NCBI RefSeq assembly: GCF_004310665.1
Contig: NZ_SIXF01000011.1
Coordinates: 62,001-126,000 of the forward strand
Source: Pedobacter kyonggii
GTDB taxonomy: Bacteria > Bacteroidota > Bacteroidia > Sphingobacteriales > Sphingobacteriaceae
Length of the DNA: 64,000 bases
Reading direction: 5' to 3'
The translations under genes were made by a program, and so were the position numbers. Positions within the stretch are counted from its first letter, which is position 1. Each line of letters begins with the position of its first letter. Positions 44,611 to 54,030 of the stretch are shown piece after piece. Below the pieces are notes generated by a model. It saw only the letters and a list, made by a program, of their open reading frames with translations. It was not told the DNA's origin and searched no databases.

Positions 44611-45198
44611 TTAACCTAATTTCTCTTTAACAGTATTTGCCCATAAACGATAACCTTCTTCGCTCAGGTGCAGTCCGTCGTGATCGTAAAGTGCAGGGTT
44701 TGGGTTGCCTTCTTTGGTGAGCATTTTTTTAAATACATCAATAAATTTCCAATGGCTATCTAGTTTAATAATTTCGCTTTCGATGAGGTTATTGGTATAT
44801 CTAAACTGATCGGCCATTTGCCAGCGGGTAAGACTGGGCTTTAGCGAAATAAAATAGCAGGGCAGTATGCCAAACCGCTGGTTAACTTTAACCATCAACT
44901 GTTGGAAAAAGATAAATATTTCCTCAGGGTTTCTGCCATCGCCAAGGTCGTTATCGCCTGCATATACCACAAGTGCCTTCGGTCTGTAGTCTATCATAAT
45001 CCGCTCAAAAAACCATACACATGCTGCTAATGTAGAGCCACCAAAGCCTAAATTAGTTACTTTCATATAATCAAAATCATCTTCGAGACTATTCCACAAC
45101 CGGATAGATGAACTGCCATAGAAAATAACACCAGGATGCTCCCGATCTAAGCGATGCGCCCTTTCCAATTGTTTAACTTCTTCTTCGTACCAGTACAT
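44611..45198 (-). CDS. SGNH/GDSL-family hydrolase
   Basis: A 195-residue protein without a signal peptide. The block I serine is in FYGSSSIRLW (residues 26-35), the block II glycine in NLGFGGSTL, the block III asparagine in VYAGDNDLGDG, and the block V Asp-His pair in DHDGLHLSEEGY. All catalytic positions of SGNH hydrolases are present, so esterase or acetyl-hydrolase activity is likely. It lies 57 bases upstream, in transcription order, of the alpha/beta hydrolase gene. Confidence 0.85.
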   Translation of the reverse strand: MYWYEEEVKQLERAHRLDREHPGVIFYGSSSIRLWNSLEDDFDYMKVTNLGFGGSTLAACVWFFERIMIDYRPKALVVYAGDNDLGDGRNPEEIFIFFQQLMVKVNQRFGILPCYFISLKPSLTRWQMADQFRYTNNLIESEIIKLDSHWKFIDVFKKMLTKEGNPNPALYDHDGLHLSEEGYRLWANTVKEKLG

Positions 45199-45264
45199 AT
45201 GGTTAAAGATAAAAACATCTGCCTCCTGAAGAAATGTATTTTATGTTAAGTTTATGTTATTAGG

Positions 45265-45318
45265 TGTTAGTTTATTGGTTCATTAGTCATTAGTGAATTG
45301 GTCATTTGTTCATGCATA
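45265..45318. repeat. GGTTCATTAGTCATTAGTG-type repeat
   Basis: Short overlapping units (GTTCATTAG, TCATTAGTG, GGTCATTTG) that are the reverse complement of the family at 36081-36140. Confidence 0.5.
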
Positions 45319-45358
45319 TTGCCGAATTTTACTGGAGTTAAAACTTAATGGACTGAAC

Positions 45359-45522
45359 TTCTTAATGATCAAATAAAGCATGGCTAAGGATTTATACCAT
45401 TAAGGGATAAGAACATTAAGGTTGAATTCGCATGATCTTAATGCCCTAAAGTTCTTAATGATGAAATAAATAAGGTTTAAGGATTTATACCATTAAGGGA
45501 ATAAGAATATTAAGTTTGAATT
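45359..45522. repeat. 70-base direct repeat, two copies
   Basis: The copies at 45359-45428 and 45452-45522 share TTCTTAATGAT, AAGGATTTATACCATTAAGG and a final GAATATTAAG/GAACATTAAG plus GAATT with few differences. Similar CATTAAGG/CTTAATG words recur at about 63531-63650. Confidence 0.75.
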
Positions 45523-45546
45523 ATCGCCCTTAAATTAATAAAATCA

Positions 45547-46632
45547 CTAAAATGTTTCGGGCCGTCCCATTTTTTTTAGGATGCGGTAATGGGAGCGAAG
45601 TGCCGATAAGAAGGTGCTGTTTTCATGATATGGCAGTCCAAATTCCAGAGCGGTTTGTTTTACAATGATAGAGATCCGTCCATAATGAACATGGCATATT
45701 TTAGGGAAAAGGTGGTGTTCTATCTGTCGGTTCAATCCACCAAGAAAGAAAGCCGAAACAGGGCTTTGGGTAGCAAAGTTAGCTGTAGTACGCATTTGGT
45801 GTTCGGCCCAGGCTTCTTCCATATTGCCTTCTGCATTGGTTATTGGAAAAGTTGTTCCTTCTACTACATGAGCAAGTTGGAAAACCAGTCCCATGGTTAA
45901 GCCTTGAGCCATGTGTAACACCACAAAACCGATTGCAATCTGCCACCAGGCAAGCGGCATGATCAGTATTGGTAAACCAATAAAAATAAAGTAGTACAGA
46001 AACTTATAGAAAAAGAGGTTAAAGTATTCAACCTTTGGATGCTTGTTCTGGCAGGCACCCACACTTTTTTGAAAAAACTTTTTATAATCTTTACGAAACA
46101 CCCAGGAAAGCGAAGCCAGGCTATATAAAGGAAAGGCATACCATTGCTGGAAACGCTGATGTGGTTTTAATTCATCTTCCGTACAGATCCGTATTAAGCC
46201 CGGCGCTACTTCGATATCTTCGTCGTGGCCCGGTATATTGGTATAGGTGTGGTGTACCACATTGTGGGTAATGTTCCACACATACGGGCTGGCACCAACC
46301 ATATTAAAAAGAAAACTGAAAAAAGAGTTGATGCGTTTAGAACTCGAAAACGAACCGTGAATGGCATCGTGGCAGATATTAAAACCAATAAATGCACAAG
46401 TTGCGCCAAGGAAAATGGTGAGCCCTAAAAGTATGGCGCTATGCACGTTTAAAAGAAGTATTGAAAAGTAAAGTGCCAGAAATATAGTAAGGAAAAGAAA
46501 AGCTTTAAACCACATCAGCACGTTGGCATTGATACTTCTATTGTTTTCTTTAAAGTCGTTGTTTACTCTGCGGCGAACTTCCGAGTAAAATGTATTCCCT
46601 GCTAAACATGGGAATTTTGCTTTTGATTTCAT
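45547..46632 (-). CDS. membrane fatty acid desaturase
   Basis: A 361-residue integral membrane di-iron desaturase. The three histidine boxes are intact: HDAIH in NICHDAIHGSF, HNVVHH in ITHNVVHHTYT, and QIEHH in GGLNRQIEHHLFPKICH. The last, with Gln in place of His, is typical of front-end (delta-6-like) and acyl-lipid desaturases. Hydrophobic segments at about 45-90 and 195-245 flank the boxes as expected. There is no fused cytochrome b5 domain. It probably introduces double bonds in membrane lipids. It is transcribed alone. Confidence 0.92.
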   Translation of the reverse strand: MKSKAKFPCLAGNTFYSEVRRRVNNDFKENNRSINANVLMWFKAFLFLTIFLALYFSILLLNVHSAILLGLTIFLGATCAFIGFNICHDAIHGSFSSSKRINSFFSFLFNMVGASPYVWNITHNVVHHTYTNIPGHDEDIEVAPGLIRICTEDELKPHQRFQQWYAFPLYSLASLSWVFRKDYKKFFQKSVGACQNKHPKVEYFNLFFYKFLYYFIFIGLPILIMPLAWWQIAIGFVVLHMAQGLTMGLVFQLAHVVEGTTFPITNAEGNMEEAWAEHQMRTTANFATQSPVSAFFLGGLNRQIEHHLFPKICHVHYGRISIIVKQTALEFGLPYHENSTFLSALRSHYRILKKMGRPETF

Positions 46633-46968
46633 GACCTTGTGCGCTAATCTACCCCATGTACGAGGTCGATAACTCCAAGTTCATTAAGCTTTATGTATAA
46701 CCCGGCCAATTGGCCAAGCTTAGTTATAAACGTAAACTACTGTGTTTTAGTTTTCGACGAAGATAATAAATTAACTGTTGATGCACCCGGCAATCATATT
46801 AAATAGTTACGAATTCTTAACAAGAAAGTAAATTGATTTACTTTCAATGGCTGCACTAAACAAATTAATAATGAGATGAAAGTAAAAAGTAAGGATAAAA
46901 TATTGGTCACTAATATTTTAGCTCCAGATTATATTCAATTGGAGAATTCAATTTAATTAAGCCACAGA
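46633..46968. other. upstream region of the desaturase
   Basis: About 335 bases, no gene seen. It contains a perfect 9-bp hairpin, GAAAGTAAA at 46824-46832 with TTTACTTTC at 46837-46845, placed about 190 bases upstream of the desaturase start. Confidence 0.55.
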
Positions 46969-47139
46969 CTACTCGCTGTAGTTCCTCTTATTAGCAGCAT
47001 AAATATGGTACCAGATGTACAGAATCCATATTAGTACCACTGTGCTATAAACCAATTCGGGTTCAAATGAATCCCTTGTAGTTAACAGCGCAATGGAGGA
47101 GATCAGGGCAGTCAGAAAGAAATAAAAAATATTTTTCAT
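46969..47139 (-). CDS. small membrane protein, 56 residues
   Basis: ATG at 47139 to TAG at 46969, encoding 56 residues with two hydrophobic helices: MKNIFYFFLTALISSIALL (with Lys at position 2) and, after the polar TTRDSFEPELVY, STVVLIWILYIWYHIYAA, then a basic KRNYSE tail. The helix-loop-helix layout and positive ends are what a real two-pass membrane protein would have. It is too short to recognise a family. Confidence 0.6.
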   Translation of the reverse strand: MKNIFYFFLTALISSIALLTTRDSFEPELVYSTVVLIWILYIWYHIYAANKRNYSE

Positions 47140-47564
47140 AACGTACTGATTTAATGAATGTTGTATTTAGTAAATGTAATGAAATATCTCGTTTGGATCA
47201 AGTGTTTTACGAAATAATTTACCTGATTCTGATGAAATCGGTTTTTTGTCTTATTTATAAGGTGTTTTTTCTTCATTTAATTTGTGTTTTACTTGTTGTT
47301 ATGCATAATTATAGCTGCTTGAAGCTTATTTAGTTGCTCATAGTGATTAGTTTGAATTGTTGCTTTAAATGATGTGGATCTTTATCAGGATAACGTCTGT
47401 GAAGTTGTTTTACTTTAAAATGAAGTAAATAAGTTTAGAGGTCAGTAAGTAAAAGTGTCAAATGGTTAAGAATTAACTTAAAATGCACAAAATTGTGGCA
47501 CAAGAGAATTTATATTTTTTTGTAAGTTTACCCAGCAACCAACCAGAAACAATAACACACACAA
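47140..47564. other. upstream region of the propeller/cytochrome gene
   Basis: About 425 AT-rich bases without a convincing gene; a candidate promoter is at 47493-47522. Confidence 0.5.
47493..47522 (+). promoter_or_regulatory. candidate promoter
   Basis: A TTG at 47493-47495 and a TA-rich stretch ending in TTTG at 47522, about 18 bases apart, resemble the Bacteroidota -33/-7 pair, although the TA is two bases too far from TTTG. The gene starts 42 bases downstream. Confidence 0.35.
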
Positions 47565-50171
47565 ATGATTAAATTTTCTTTAAGCTTAATTTCTTTTACA
47601 CTAGTTTTTTTTGGATTAAAAAACTTTTTTAGCGAACCAAAGATACAACGTGTATCACCCCCTGAATTAACGATAACCAATTTCGCAGGACCCGACGTTA
47701 CACCCAGTCCAGCCTGTTTAGCCGTAGCACCAACAGGAGAAGTATATGTTGGTGTTGATATGATGGGCTCTTTAGGTAAAGATCCTGGAAAAGGCCATAT
47801 TCTTAAATTGATAGATAAGGATAACGACGGTAAAATGGACGAGCATATAGATTTTGCCGAAGTGGATAATCCACGCGGTATTATTGTTCAAGGCAGCCAG
47901 GTATACGTATTACATACAACTTTTTCTAAAGAAACAAAACAAGCTACGGGCATGGATTTAGTTGTTTTCGAAGATAAAGATGGCGATGGAAAGGCCGATG
48001 GTCCCGAAAAGCCGCTTATAGAGCATATCAGTAATGCTAAATATATCCGCGAACGTGGCACCGACCATGCTACTAATGGCATTAGGATGGGTATTGATGG
48101 ATGGATTTACATTTCAGTTGGAGATTTTGGATTCCATGATGCGGTAGATCGTTCAGGTAAAAAACTAACCATGTTAGGTGGTGGAATTATGCGCGTTCGC
48201 CCTGATGGAACTGAAATGGAAGTATATACACATGGTACACGTAATGTTTATGATGTAGCTATCGATCCTTACATGAACGTTTTTACCAGAGAAAATACCA
48301 ATGATGGTGGTGGATGGAACGTTCGTTTCTCGCACCACATACAATCTGGCGAATATGGTTACCCGGTTTTATTTCAGAATTTTACCGACGAAATTATTCC
48401 GGCCCTTGCTGATTTAGGTGGGGGATCGGGTACCGGAGCATTATTTATGGATGAACCAAACTGGCCTGAACAATATAACCACGTACCAATGATGGCCGAT
48501 TGGGGCAGAAGCATGTTATATATTCATAGAGTAACCGCTGACGGCCCGACTTTTACACAGAAAGACGAAGAATTTATTAAACTACCTCAGATTACCGATC
48601 TTGATGTAGACGGTTCAGGAAGACTCTATTTGTCGGCTTGGGATGGTGCAGGTTACTCTGGAAGTCCTAATAAAGGCTACGTTGTTCGTGCAGTGCCGAA
48701 CAACTGGAAATACAAAGCTTTTCCTGATGTTAAAAAAGCTTCAATTAAAAAGTTAACTGAGTTACTTAAATCGAATAGTGCTGTAGGCCGATTAACTGCT
48801 TCGCAGGAATTGGTTTTGCGCAACAATAAACAAGCTATTGCAACGGCTTTAAAAGTTGCTTCCGATCAAGGTTTAGCACTTGACGTTCGTATAGCCGGTA
48901 TTTATACCTATGCACAGCTGACCAAAGAAAACGGTATCGCTACTTTGGTGGAATTTACTAAAGATAAAGCACTGAGGGAATTTGCCTTAAAAGCACTTGC
49001 TGATCGTAAAGTCAATATAGACAAAATACCTGTTGAACCATTTTTACAAGGCTTAAAGGATTCTTCTGTCCGCGTTCAGGCGGCTTCAATAATTGGTTTA
49101 AACCGTTTAGGCAGGCCAGAGGTTGCCAATGTACTTTTGCAAACCAAGGTACCAGCTTCATTTATAGCGCCTGCCAAAGGCACTGAAGGACCTCATGCAA
49201 CACCAAATTCAGCCATTATTTTGCCTCACTTAGCTGTTAGGGCCTTGGTTGATCTTCAGGCAGTAGATGCTTTGCTTGCTGCAGTTAAAACTGGAAATTC
49301 TACCCTTGCACTTTGGGCATTACGTTATATACATACCGAAAAAGCGGTGAACGGACTGATTGAAAACTACAAACACTCGACAGATGAAAAATTAAAACAG
49401 CAGATCCTGGTTACCTTAGGTCGTTTGTATAAAAAAGAAATTGCTTACGATGCTACCTGGTGGTGGGGTACACGTCCCGATTCACATGGCCCATATTTTA
49501 AAGCTGTTTCATGGGAAGGTTCTCCTATTATAGAGAAATTTCTGAAAGAAGAGGCTACAAAAGCCGGAGCACAGGGAAAACAGTTTTACGTTGATTTAAA
49601 TGCACGCCAAAGGATGGATATTCCTGAATTTGCCGAGGAAGAAAAAGTAGCTGCAGCTGAAGAACCAAAAATTGATTTGGATAAAATTAAAAACAAAAAA
49701 GGTCAGGTGGGGAAATCATCTATCGAAGATGTATTATTGGCTATCAATAAATTACAGGGTGATCCATTAAAAGGAAAAAACATTTTCAATAATCAGGGTT
49801 GTATTGCCTGCCATAGTTTAAGTAAAAGCGAGAAAATGAAAGGTCCTTTTATGGGGCAGATTGGCTCTATTATGAACCGTGAGCAGATTGCAGAATCGAT
49901 ATTAAAACCTAATGCTTCCATTTCTCAGGGATTTGCTTCGGTAATGATTACGGCCAAAGGCGACCGTACCTATATGGGCTTTATTACAGAAGAAACAGCT
50001 GCCAAAGTAGTGGTTCGTAATATCGCCGGAGAGGTTTTCACCATTAAAGCGGGCGATATCCTATCAAGAAAAGAAATGGAAACTTCGATGATGCCTGAAG
50101 GATTGGCCAATTCATTATCATATGAAGAACTGGCTTCGTTAGTTACTTTTTTATCTGAACAAAAGAAATAG
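47565..50171 (+). CDS. exported propeller/HEAT/cytochrome c protein (membrane-bound dehydrogenase type)
   Basis: An 868-residue protein with an N-terminal signal/anchor (LSLISFTLVFFGLKNFF). Residues about 30-400 form an L-sorbosone-dehydrogenase-like beta-propeller (FAGPDVTPSPACLAVAPTGE, then GTDHATNGIRMGIDGWIYIS). A HEAT-repeat region follows at about 400-640. A C-terminal cytochrome c domain carries the heme-binding site Cys746-x-x-Cys749-His750 in NQGCIACHS. This domain order is known from Bacteroidota and Planctomycetes proteins thought to oxidise sugars or sugar derivatives and pass electrons to the respiratory chain. The heparinase-like gene follows 38 bases later, so both may act on one polysaccharide. 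Confidence 0.82.
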   Translation: MIKFSLSLISFTLVFFGLKNFFSEPKIQRVSPPELTITNFAGPDVTPSPACLAVAPTGEVYVGVDMMGSLGKDPGKGHILKLIDKDNDGKMDEHIDFAEVDNPRGIIVQGSQVYVLHTTFSKETKQATGMDLVVFEDKDGDGKADGPEKPLIEHISNAKYIRERGTDHATNGIRMGIDGWIYISVGDFGFHDAVDRSGKKLTMLGGGIMRVRPDGTEMEVYTHGTRNVYDVAIDPYMNVFTRENTNDGGGWNVRFSHHIQSGEYGYPVLFQNFTDEIIPALADLGGGSGTGALFMDEPNWPEQYNHVPMMADWGRSMLYIHRVTADGPTFTQKDEEFIKLPQITDLDVDGSGRLYLSAWDGAGYSGSPNKGYVVRAVPNNWKYKAFPDVKKASIKKLTELLKSNSAVGRLTASQELVLRNNKQAIATALKVASDQGLALDVRIAGIYTYAQLTKENGIATLVEFTKDKALREFALKALADRKVNIDKIPVEPFLQGLKDSSVRVQAASIIGLNRLGRPEVANVLLQTKVPASFIAPAKGTEGPHATPNSAIILPHLAVRALVDLQAVDALLAAVKTGNSTLALWALRYIHTEKAVNGLIENYKHSTDEKLKQQILVTLGRLYKKEIAYDATWWWGTRPDSHGPYFKAVSWEGSPIIEKFLKEEATKAGAQGKQFYVDLNARQRMDIPEFAEEEKVAAAEEPKIDLDKIKNKKGQVGKSSIEDVLLAINKLQGDPLKGKNIFNNQGCIACHSLSKSEKMKGPFMGQIGSIMNREQIAESILKPNASISQGFASVMITAKGDRTYMGFITEETAAKVVVRNIAGEVFTIKAGDILSRKEMETSMMPEGLANSLSYEELASLVTFLSEQKK

Positions 50172-50209
50172 TTTCTCGTATAAAATTTGAGAATGGTGAT
50201 CCGTAATCC

Positions 50210-52093
50210 ATGAAAAAAAATCAGCTTATCACAATTATATGTGTCATCATAACCTTGTTTTGCTCAACGATAGCAGTAGGGCAAAACAAGGAAATTGATT
50301 CGACTTTTAAGATGCCTTCGCATCCAAGGTTATTGATAAGCTATGAGCTTGAAGAACAGATCTTAGAAAATGTAAAGCGCGATGCGAAGTTTAAACAAAT
50401 CCACCAAGCCATAATATCAGAAGCAGATCATGTTTTAAATAAACCCATATTAGAACGGGTGATGATCGGCAAACGTTTGCTTGATGTATCAAGAGAAGCA
50501 CTTAAAAGGATTTATTACCTCTCTTATGCTTTTAGGCTCAACCATGATAAAAAGTATGTAGCCAGGGCAGAAAAAGAACTGCTTGCGGTTTCTGGCTTTA
50601 AAGATTGGAACCCAAATCATTTTCTTGATGTAGGTGAAATGACAATGGCTTTATCAATAGGTTACGATTGGTTATATCAAGATTTACCCCAATCAACCAG
50701 AAGTACAGTTGCCCTTGCCATTCTCGAAAAGGGAATACAGCCTTCAACAAACAATAAGTACAATAACTGGTTAAATGTTACCAATAACTGGAATCAGGTT
50801 TGTAATGCGGGCATCTCGTTTGGGGCAATCGCTACTTTCGAAGAACACCCGGCCTTATCGGCGAAACTCATTAACCGGGCAATAAAAAGTGTAATCCTAC
50901 CCATGCAACAATATGGTCCCGACGGTGCTTATCCGGAAGGTTATGGATATTGGGAATACGGCACTTCTTTTAATGTAATGTTTATCAGTGCTTTGGAAGG
51001 TGTTTTTTATCAGGATTTTAATTTAAGCGCTCAGCCAGGTTTCCTTAAATCAGCTGATTATCTGGCTAATATGACCGCTCCTTCAGGCAAACCTTTTAAT
51101 TATTCGGATAGCAGGGCGGTGGCTGAATTTAATCCCGCACTTTTTTGGTTTGCATCAAAACTGAACGACCCTGGTTTGCTTTGGGTAACTAAAAAACAGC
51201 TTGATGAACAAATGCCATTACAGAATAGATTACTGCCATCAGCAATGTTGTGGGGTGCAAAACTATCGCTTAATAACATTCAGCCTAGAACTACACAATT
51301 TTGGATAGGAAATGGTCCTAATCCGGTTGCTTTGATGCGAAGTTCGTGGACAGATCCGCAGGCTACTTTTGTGGGCTTTAAAGGTGGTTCTCCCGGTGTT
51401 AGCCATGGTCATATGGATGTAGGCTCTTTCATCATGGAATCGCAAGGGGTGCGTTGGGCAATGGATTTCGGGATGCAAGAATATGAATCGCTCGAATCAA
51501 AAGGCATTAATCTTTGGGATACTAAACAAAATGCAGAGCGCTGGAAAATATTCCGCTATAATAATCTTGCACACAATACCCTTTCCATCGATAGTACTTT
51601 TCAGCTTGTTAAGGGTAGTGCTGCTTTCATTAGTAGCGCTAATAATGGCCTGTTTATGAATGCTGTTGCCGATCTGAGTAGCTTATATGCTGGTAAACTA
51701 AAAAAATCAATTAGAGGGGTGGCCTTGATCAATAAAAAAACGGTGCTGATCCGCGATGAAATAACCGTAGGAAACACTGATGTAACACTTCGGTGGTCGA
51801 TGGTTACAGCTGCTATGGTACACATTATTGATAAGCATACCATCGAATTAAGTTATAAAAACAAAAAATGTTATCTCTTCGTGGATGCCCAAAGCGAAGT
51901 TAAAATGAAAACCTGGTCAACAGATCCGGGAACCGATTATGATGCCAAAAACCCGGGGACTTCTATTGTAGGATTTGAAGTAAGGCTCAAAGCTGATAGC
52001 GAACAGGCCATATCTGTTTTTTTAGATGCCGGGAAACCATCACAAAAGAACTTCTCTGCTAAACCGATAGTCAGTTGGCCGAAGAATAAATAA
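50210..52093 (+). CDS. heparinase II/III-family polysaccharide lyase-like protein
   Basis: A 627-residue exported protein with signal peptide LITIICVIITLFCSTIAVGQ. The first half is an alpha-toroid (about 40-330) with NNWNQVCNAG and AYPEGYGYWEYGTSF, typical of heparinase II/III and alginate-lyase-like proteins, and supplying the expected Asn/His/Tyr region. The second half is a beta-sandwich with VSHGHMDVGSFIMESQGVRW and FGMQEYES, where the His-x-His segment is the metal/substrate site of PL12/PL21-type enzymes. It should cleave uronic-acid-containing polysaccharide. It follows the propeller/cytochrome gene by 38 bases; no SusCD genes accompany it here. Confidence 0.82.
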   Translation: MKKNQLITIICVIITLFCSTIAVGQNKEIDSTFKMPSHPRLLISYELEEQILENVKRDAKFKQIHQAIISEADHVLNKPILERVMIGKRLLDVSREALKRIYYLSYAFRLNHDKKYVARAEKELLAVSGFKDWNPNHFLDVGEMTMALSIGYDWLYQDLPQSTRSTVALAILEKGIQPSTNNKYNNWLNVTNNWNQVCNAGISFGAIATFEEHPALSAKLINRAIKSVILPMQQYGPDGAYPEGYGYWEYGTSFNVMFISALEGVFYQDFNLSAQPGFLKSADYLANMTAPSGKPFNYSDSRAVAEFNPALFWFASKLNDPGLLWVTKKQLDEQMPLQNRLLPSAMLWGAKLSLNNIQPRTTQFWIGNGPNPVALMRSSWTDPQATFVGFKGGSPGVSHGHMDVGSFIMESQGVRWAMDFGMQEYESLESKGINLWDTKQNAERWKIFRYNNLAHNTLSIDSTFQLVKGSAAFISSANNGLFMNAVADLSSLYAGKLKKSIRGVALINKKTVLIRDEITVGNTDVTLRWSMVTAAMVHIIDKHTIELSYKNKKCYLFVDAQSEVKMKTWSTDPGTDYDAKNPGTSIVGFEVRLKADSEQAISVFLDAGKPSQKNFSAKPIVSWPKNK

Positions 52094-52223
52094 GTTTGGT
52101 AGCCGATTTGTTTTCAGCTTTAATTCTAAGGCTTGATTTTACTGATAAATCTTTCTAAAAGCTATATTCATGAATTTTATTGTTATTGTCGAGCAATTTT
52201 TATCATAAAAATGCGCCAGTTGT

Positions 52224-52253
52224 TTTGGTTTAAAAAAACAAAACTTACATTTA
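52224..52253 (+). promoter_or_regulatory. candidate promoter for cysE-cysM
   Basis: TTTG at 52224-52227, an 18-base spacer, then TACATTTA at 52246-52253, close to the Bacteroidota TTTG-N19-TAnnTTTG pattern (last base differs). The cysE ATG is 57 bases downstream. Confidence 0.45.
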
Positions 52254-52310
52254 GCGATTAAATCTATATACCTAGTCGATGAGCAGATCGGGTAGGTATG
52301 ACCACCAGTT

Positions 52311-53123
52311 ATGGAAGACCATTTTTTTGAACAAATTATTAAGAACCCTCTTGAACAACCAAATATTCCACCCAATGAAGTGATATCCCTTTGGGCAGAA
52401 AAGCTAATTCAAGTACTTTTTCCTGAAAATTCACCAAAAGTATTTTCAACAATTATAGATGTAAAGGAGTATATTGCTGTTTTGGAGCTTGAACTTTATG
52501 ACATCATATCGGCCAGTTGTAAGCTTAAAAATAGTGAATGTAAAAATGCGGCAGGTCAGTTTTTTGAAGAACTGCCAGAACTTTACCGTGTATTGAACAC
52601 CGATATAGTAGCCATTTATGAAGGCGATCCGGCCGCACAGAGCAGGTTTGAGGTCATTAGAACTTACCCAGGTTTTTATGCCATCTGTTTCTACAGAATT
52701 GCCAATATGCTTTATAATTTCAGTATACCGCTGGTTCCGAGAATTCTTACCGAATATGCCCATTCCAAAACAGGTATTGATATCCATCCGGCAGCCAGCA
52801 TTGGCGAATACTTCCATATCGATCATGGAACTGGGATTGTTATTGGCGAAACCAGTACAATAGGCCGTTATGTGAAACTTTATCAAGGGGTAACACTTGG
52901 CGCTTTGAGTGTTAAAAAAACATTAGCAGGCAGTAAACGCCACCCAACAGTTGAAGATAGGGTAGTAATCTATTCTGGGGCAACCATACTGGGCGGTGAA
53001 ACCATCATCGGGCACGATAGTATCATCGGGGGGAACGTATGGCTTACTGAAAGTATCCCAGCTTTTTCTACGGCTTATCATTCTCCAATAATTACCATTA
53101 GGAACCATAAAGAAACCAATTAA
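52311..53123 (+). CDS. cysE: serine O-acetyltransferase
   Basis: A 270-residue enzyme that makes O-acetylserine from serine and acetyl-CoA, the first committed step of cysteine synthesis. The N-terminal helical domain (about 1-135) is followed by the left-handed beta-helix with hexapeptide repeats: IDIHPAASIGEYFHIDHGTG (catalytic Asp-His), VIGETSTIGRYVKLYQGVT and the DRVVIYSGATILGG turn. The C-terminus is short, as in the EpsC-like branch. It lies 11 bases before cysM, so the two enzymes of the pathway are co-transcribed. Confidence 0.9.
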   Translation: MEDHFFEQIIKNPLEQPNIPPNEVISLWAEKLIQVLFPENSPKVFSTIIDVKEYIAVLELELYDIISASCKLKNSECKNAAGQFFEELPELYRVLNTDIVAIYEGDPAAQSRFEVIRTYPGFYAICFYRIANMLYNFSIPLVPRILTEYAHSKTGIDIHPAASIGEYFHIDHGTGIVIGETSTIGRYVKLYQGVTLGALSVKKTLAGSKRHPTVEDRVVIYSGATILGGETIIGHDSIIGGNVWLTESIPAFSTAYHSPIITIRNHKETN

Positions 53124-53134
53124 TATATTAAAAT

Positions 53135-54007
53135 ATGGCAGGAATAATCGATCTGATCGGAAATACGCCAATGGCTGAACTTCAAAAGCTGAATATTAAC
53201 CCAGCTGTACGGGTATTTGCCAAATTAGAGGGAAACAATCCAGGCGGTAGTGTTAAAGACAGGGCGTCGCTCAATATGATCAGAAGTGCAATAGAACGTG
53301 GGGATATAGCTCCTGGAACTAAACTGGTAGAGGCTACAAGTGGTAATACCGGAATTGCATTGGCTATGATTGCAAGTTTATATAACTTAGAAATTGAACT
53401 GGTTATGCCAGCCAATTCTACACGCGAACGTAAAGTAACTATGGAGGCCTTTGGTGCAAAAGTAACCCTATTAGAAAGTATAGAAGAATGCAGGGATTAT
53501 GCGGAAGAAAAAGGCGTTTCAAAGGGATACTTTTTATTAAATCAATTTGCAAACCCTGATAACTACCTGGCGCATTATAAAACAACCGGGCCAGAAATAT
53601 GGAGAGATACTGAAGGAGAAATTACGCATTTTGTAAGCTCCATGGGAACAACGGGGACCATTATGGGCTGTTCGAGATATTTTAAGGAAAAAAATAATGA
53701 TATTCAGATTGTAGGCTGTCAACCTACTGAAGGGTCTTCTATTCCAGGTATCAGGCGTTGGCCTGAAGAATATTTGCCAAAAATATTCGATCCGCTAAGG
53801 GTAGATCGGGTAATGGATATTGCACAGGAAGAAGCAACCTTAATGTCGAGAAGAATGGCTAAAGAAGAAGGTTTATTTGCAGGTATGAGCTCGGGCGGTG
53901 CCTGCGCAGCTGCTTTGAAACTAGCTGGTGAACTAGATAAAGGAACAATTGTGTTTATCGCCTGCGATCGGGGAGACCGCTACTTAAGCAGCGATCTTTT
54001 TGGTTGA
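53135..54007 (+). CDS. cysM: cysteine synthase (O-acetylserine sulfhydrylase), CysM type
   Basis: A 290-residue pyridoxal-phosphate enzyme that converts O-acetylserine and sulfide (or thiosulfate) to cysteine. The PLP lysine is in NNPGGSVKDRAS, the substrate loop is EATSGNTGIALAMIA, and the phosphate-binding loop SSMGTTGTIMG is present. The length and the NNPGGSVKDR wording fit CysM rather than CysK. It sits 11 bases after cysE. Confidence 0.93.
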   Translation: MAGIIDLIGNTPMAELQKLNINPAVRVFAKLEGNNPGGSVKDRASLNMIRSAIERGDIAPGTKLVEATSGNTGIALAMIASLYNLEIELVMPANSTRERKVTMEAFGAKVTLLESIEECRDYAEEKGVSKGYFLLNQFANPDNYLAHYKTTGPEIWRDTEGEITHFVSSMGTTGTIMGCSRYFKEKNNDIQIVGCQPTEGSSIPGIRRWPEEYLPKIFDPLRVDRVMDIAQEEATLMSRRMAKEEGLFAGMSSGGACAAALKLAGELDKGTIVFIACDRGDRYLSSDLFG

Positions 54008-54030
54008 GTGTAAATCACTAATCTTATTGG

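Larger units (their letters stand above)
45199..45546. other. repeat-filled gap
   Basis: About 350 bases without a gene, composed mostly of the TTCATTAGTCATTAGTG-type repeat (about 45265-45318) and a 70-base direct repeat (45359-45522). Confidence 0.65.

Noticed and set aside
47222-47324. Short hydrophobic ORF of about 33 codons on the plus strand
   Set aside because: Composition is that of AT-rich non-coding DNA and there is no supporting context.
52094-52310. SAM or other riboswitch before cysE
   Set aside because: No recognisable riboswitch core was seen; only a promoter-like pair.
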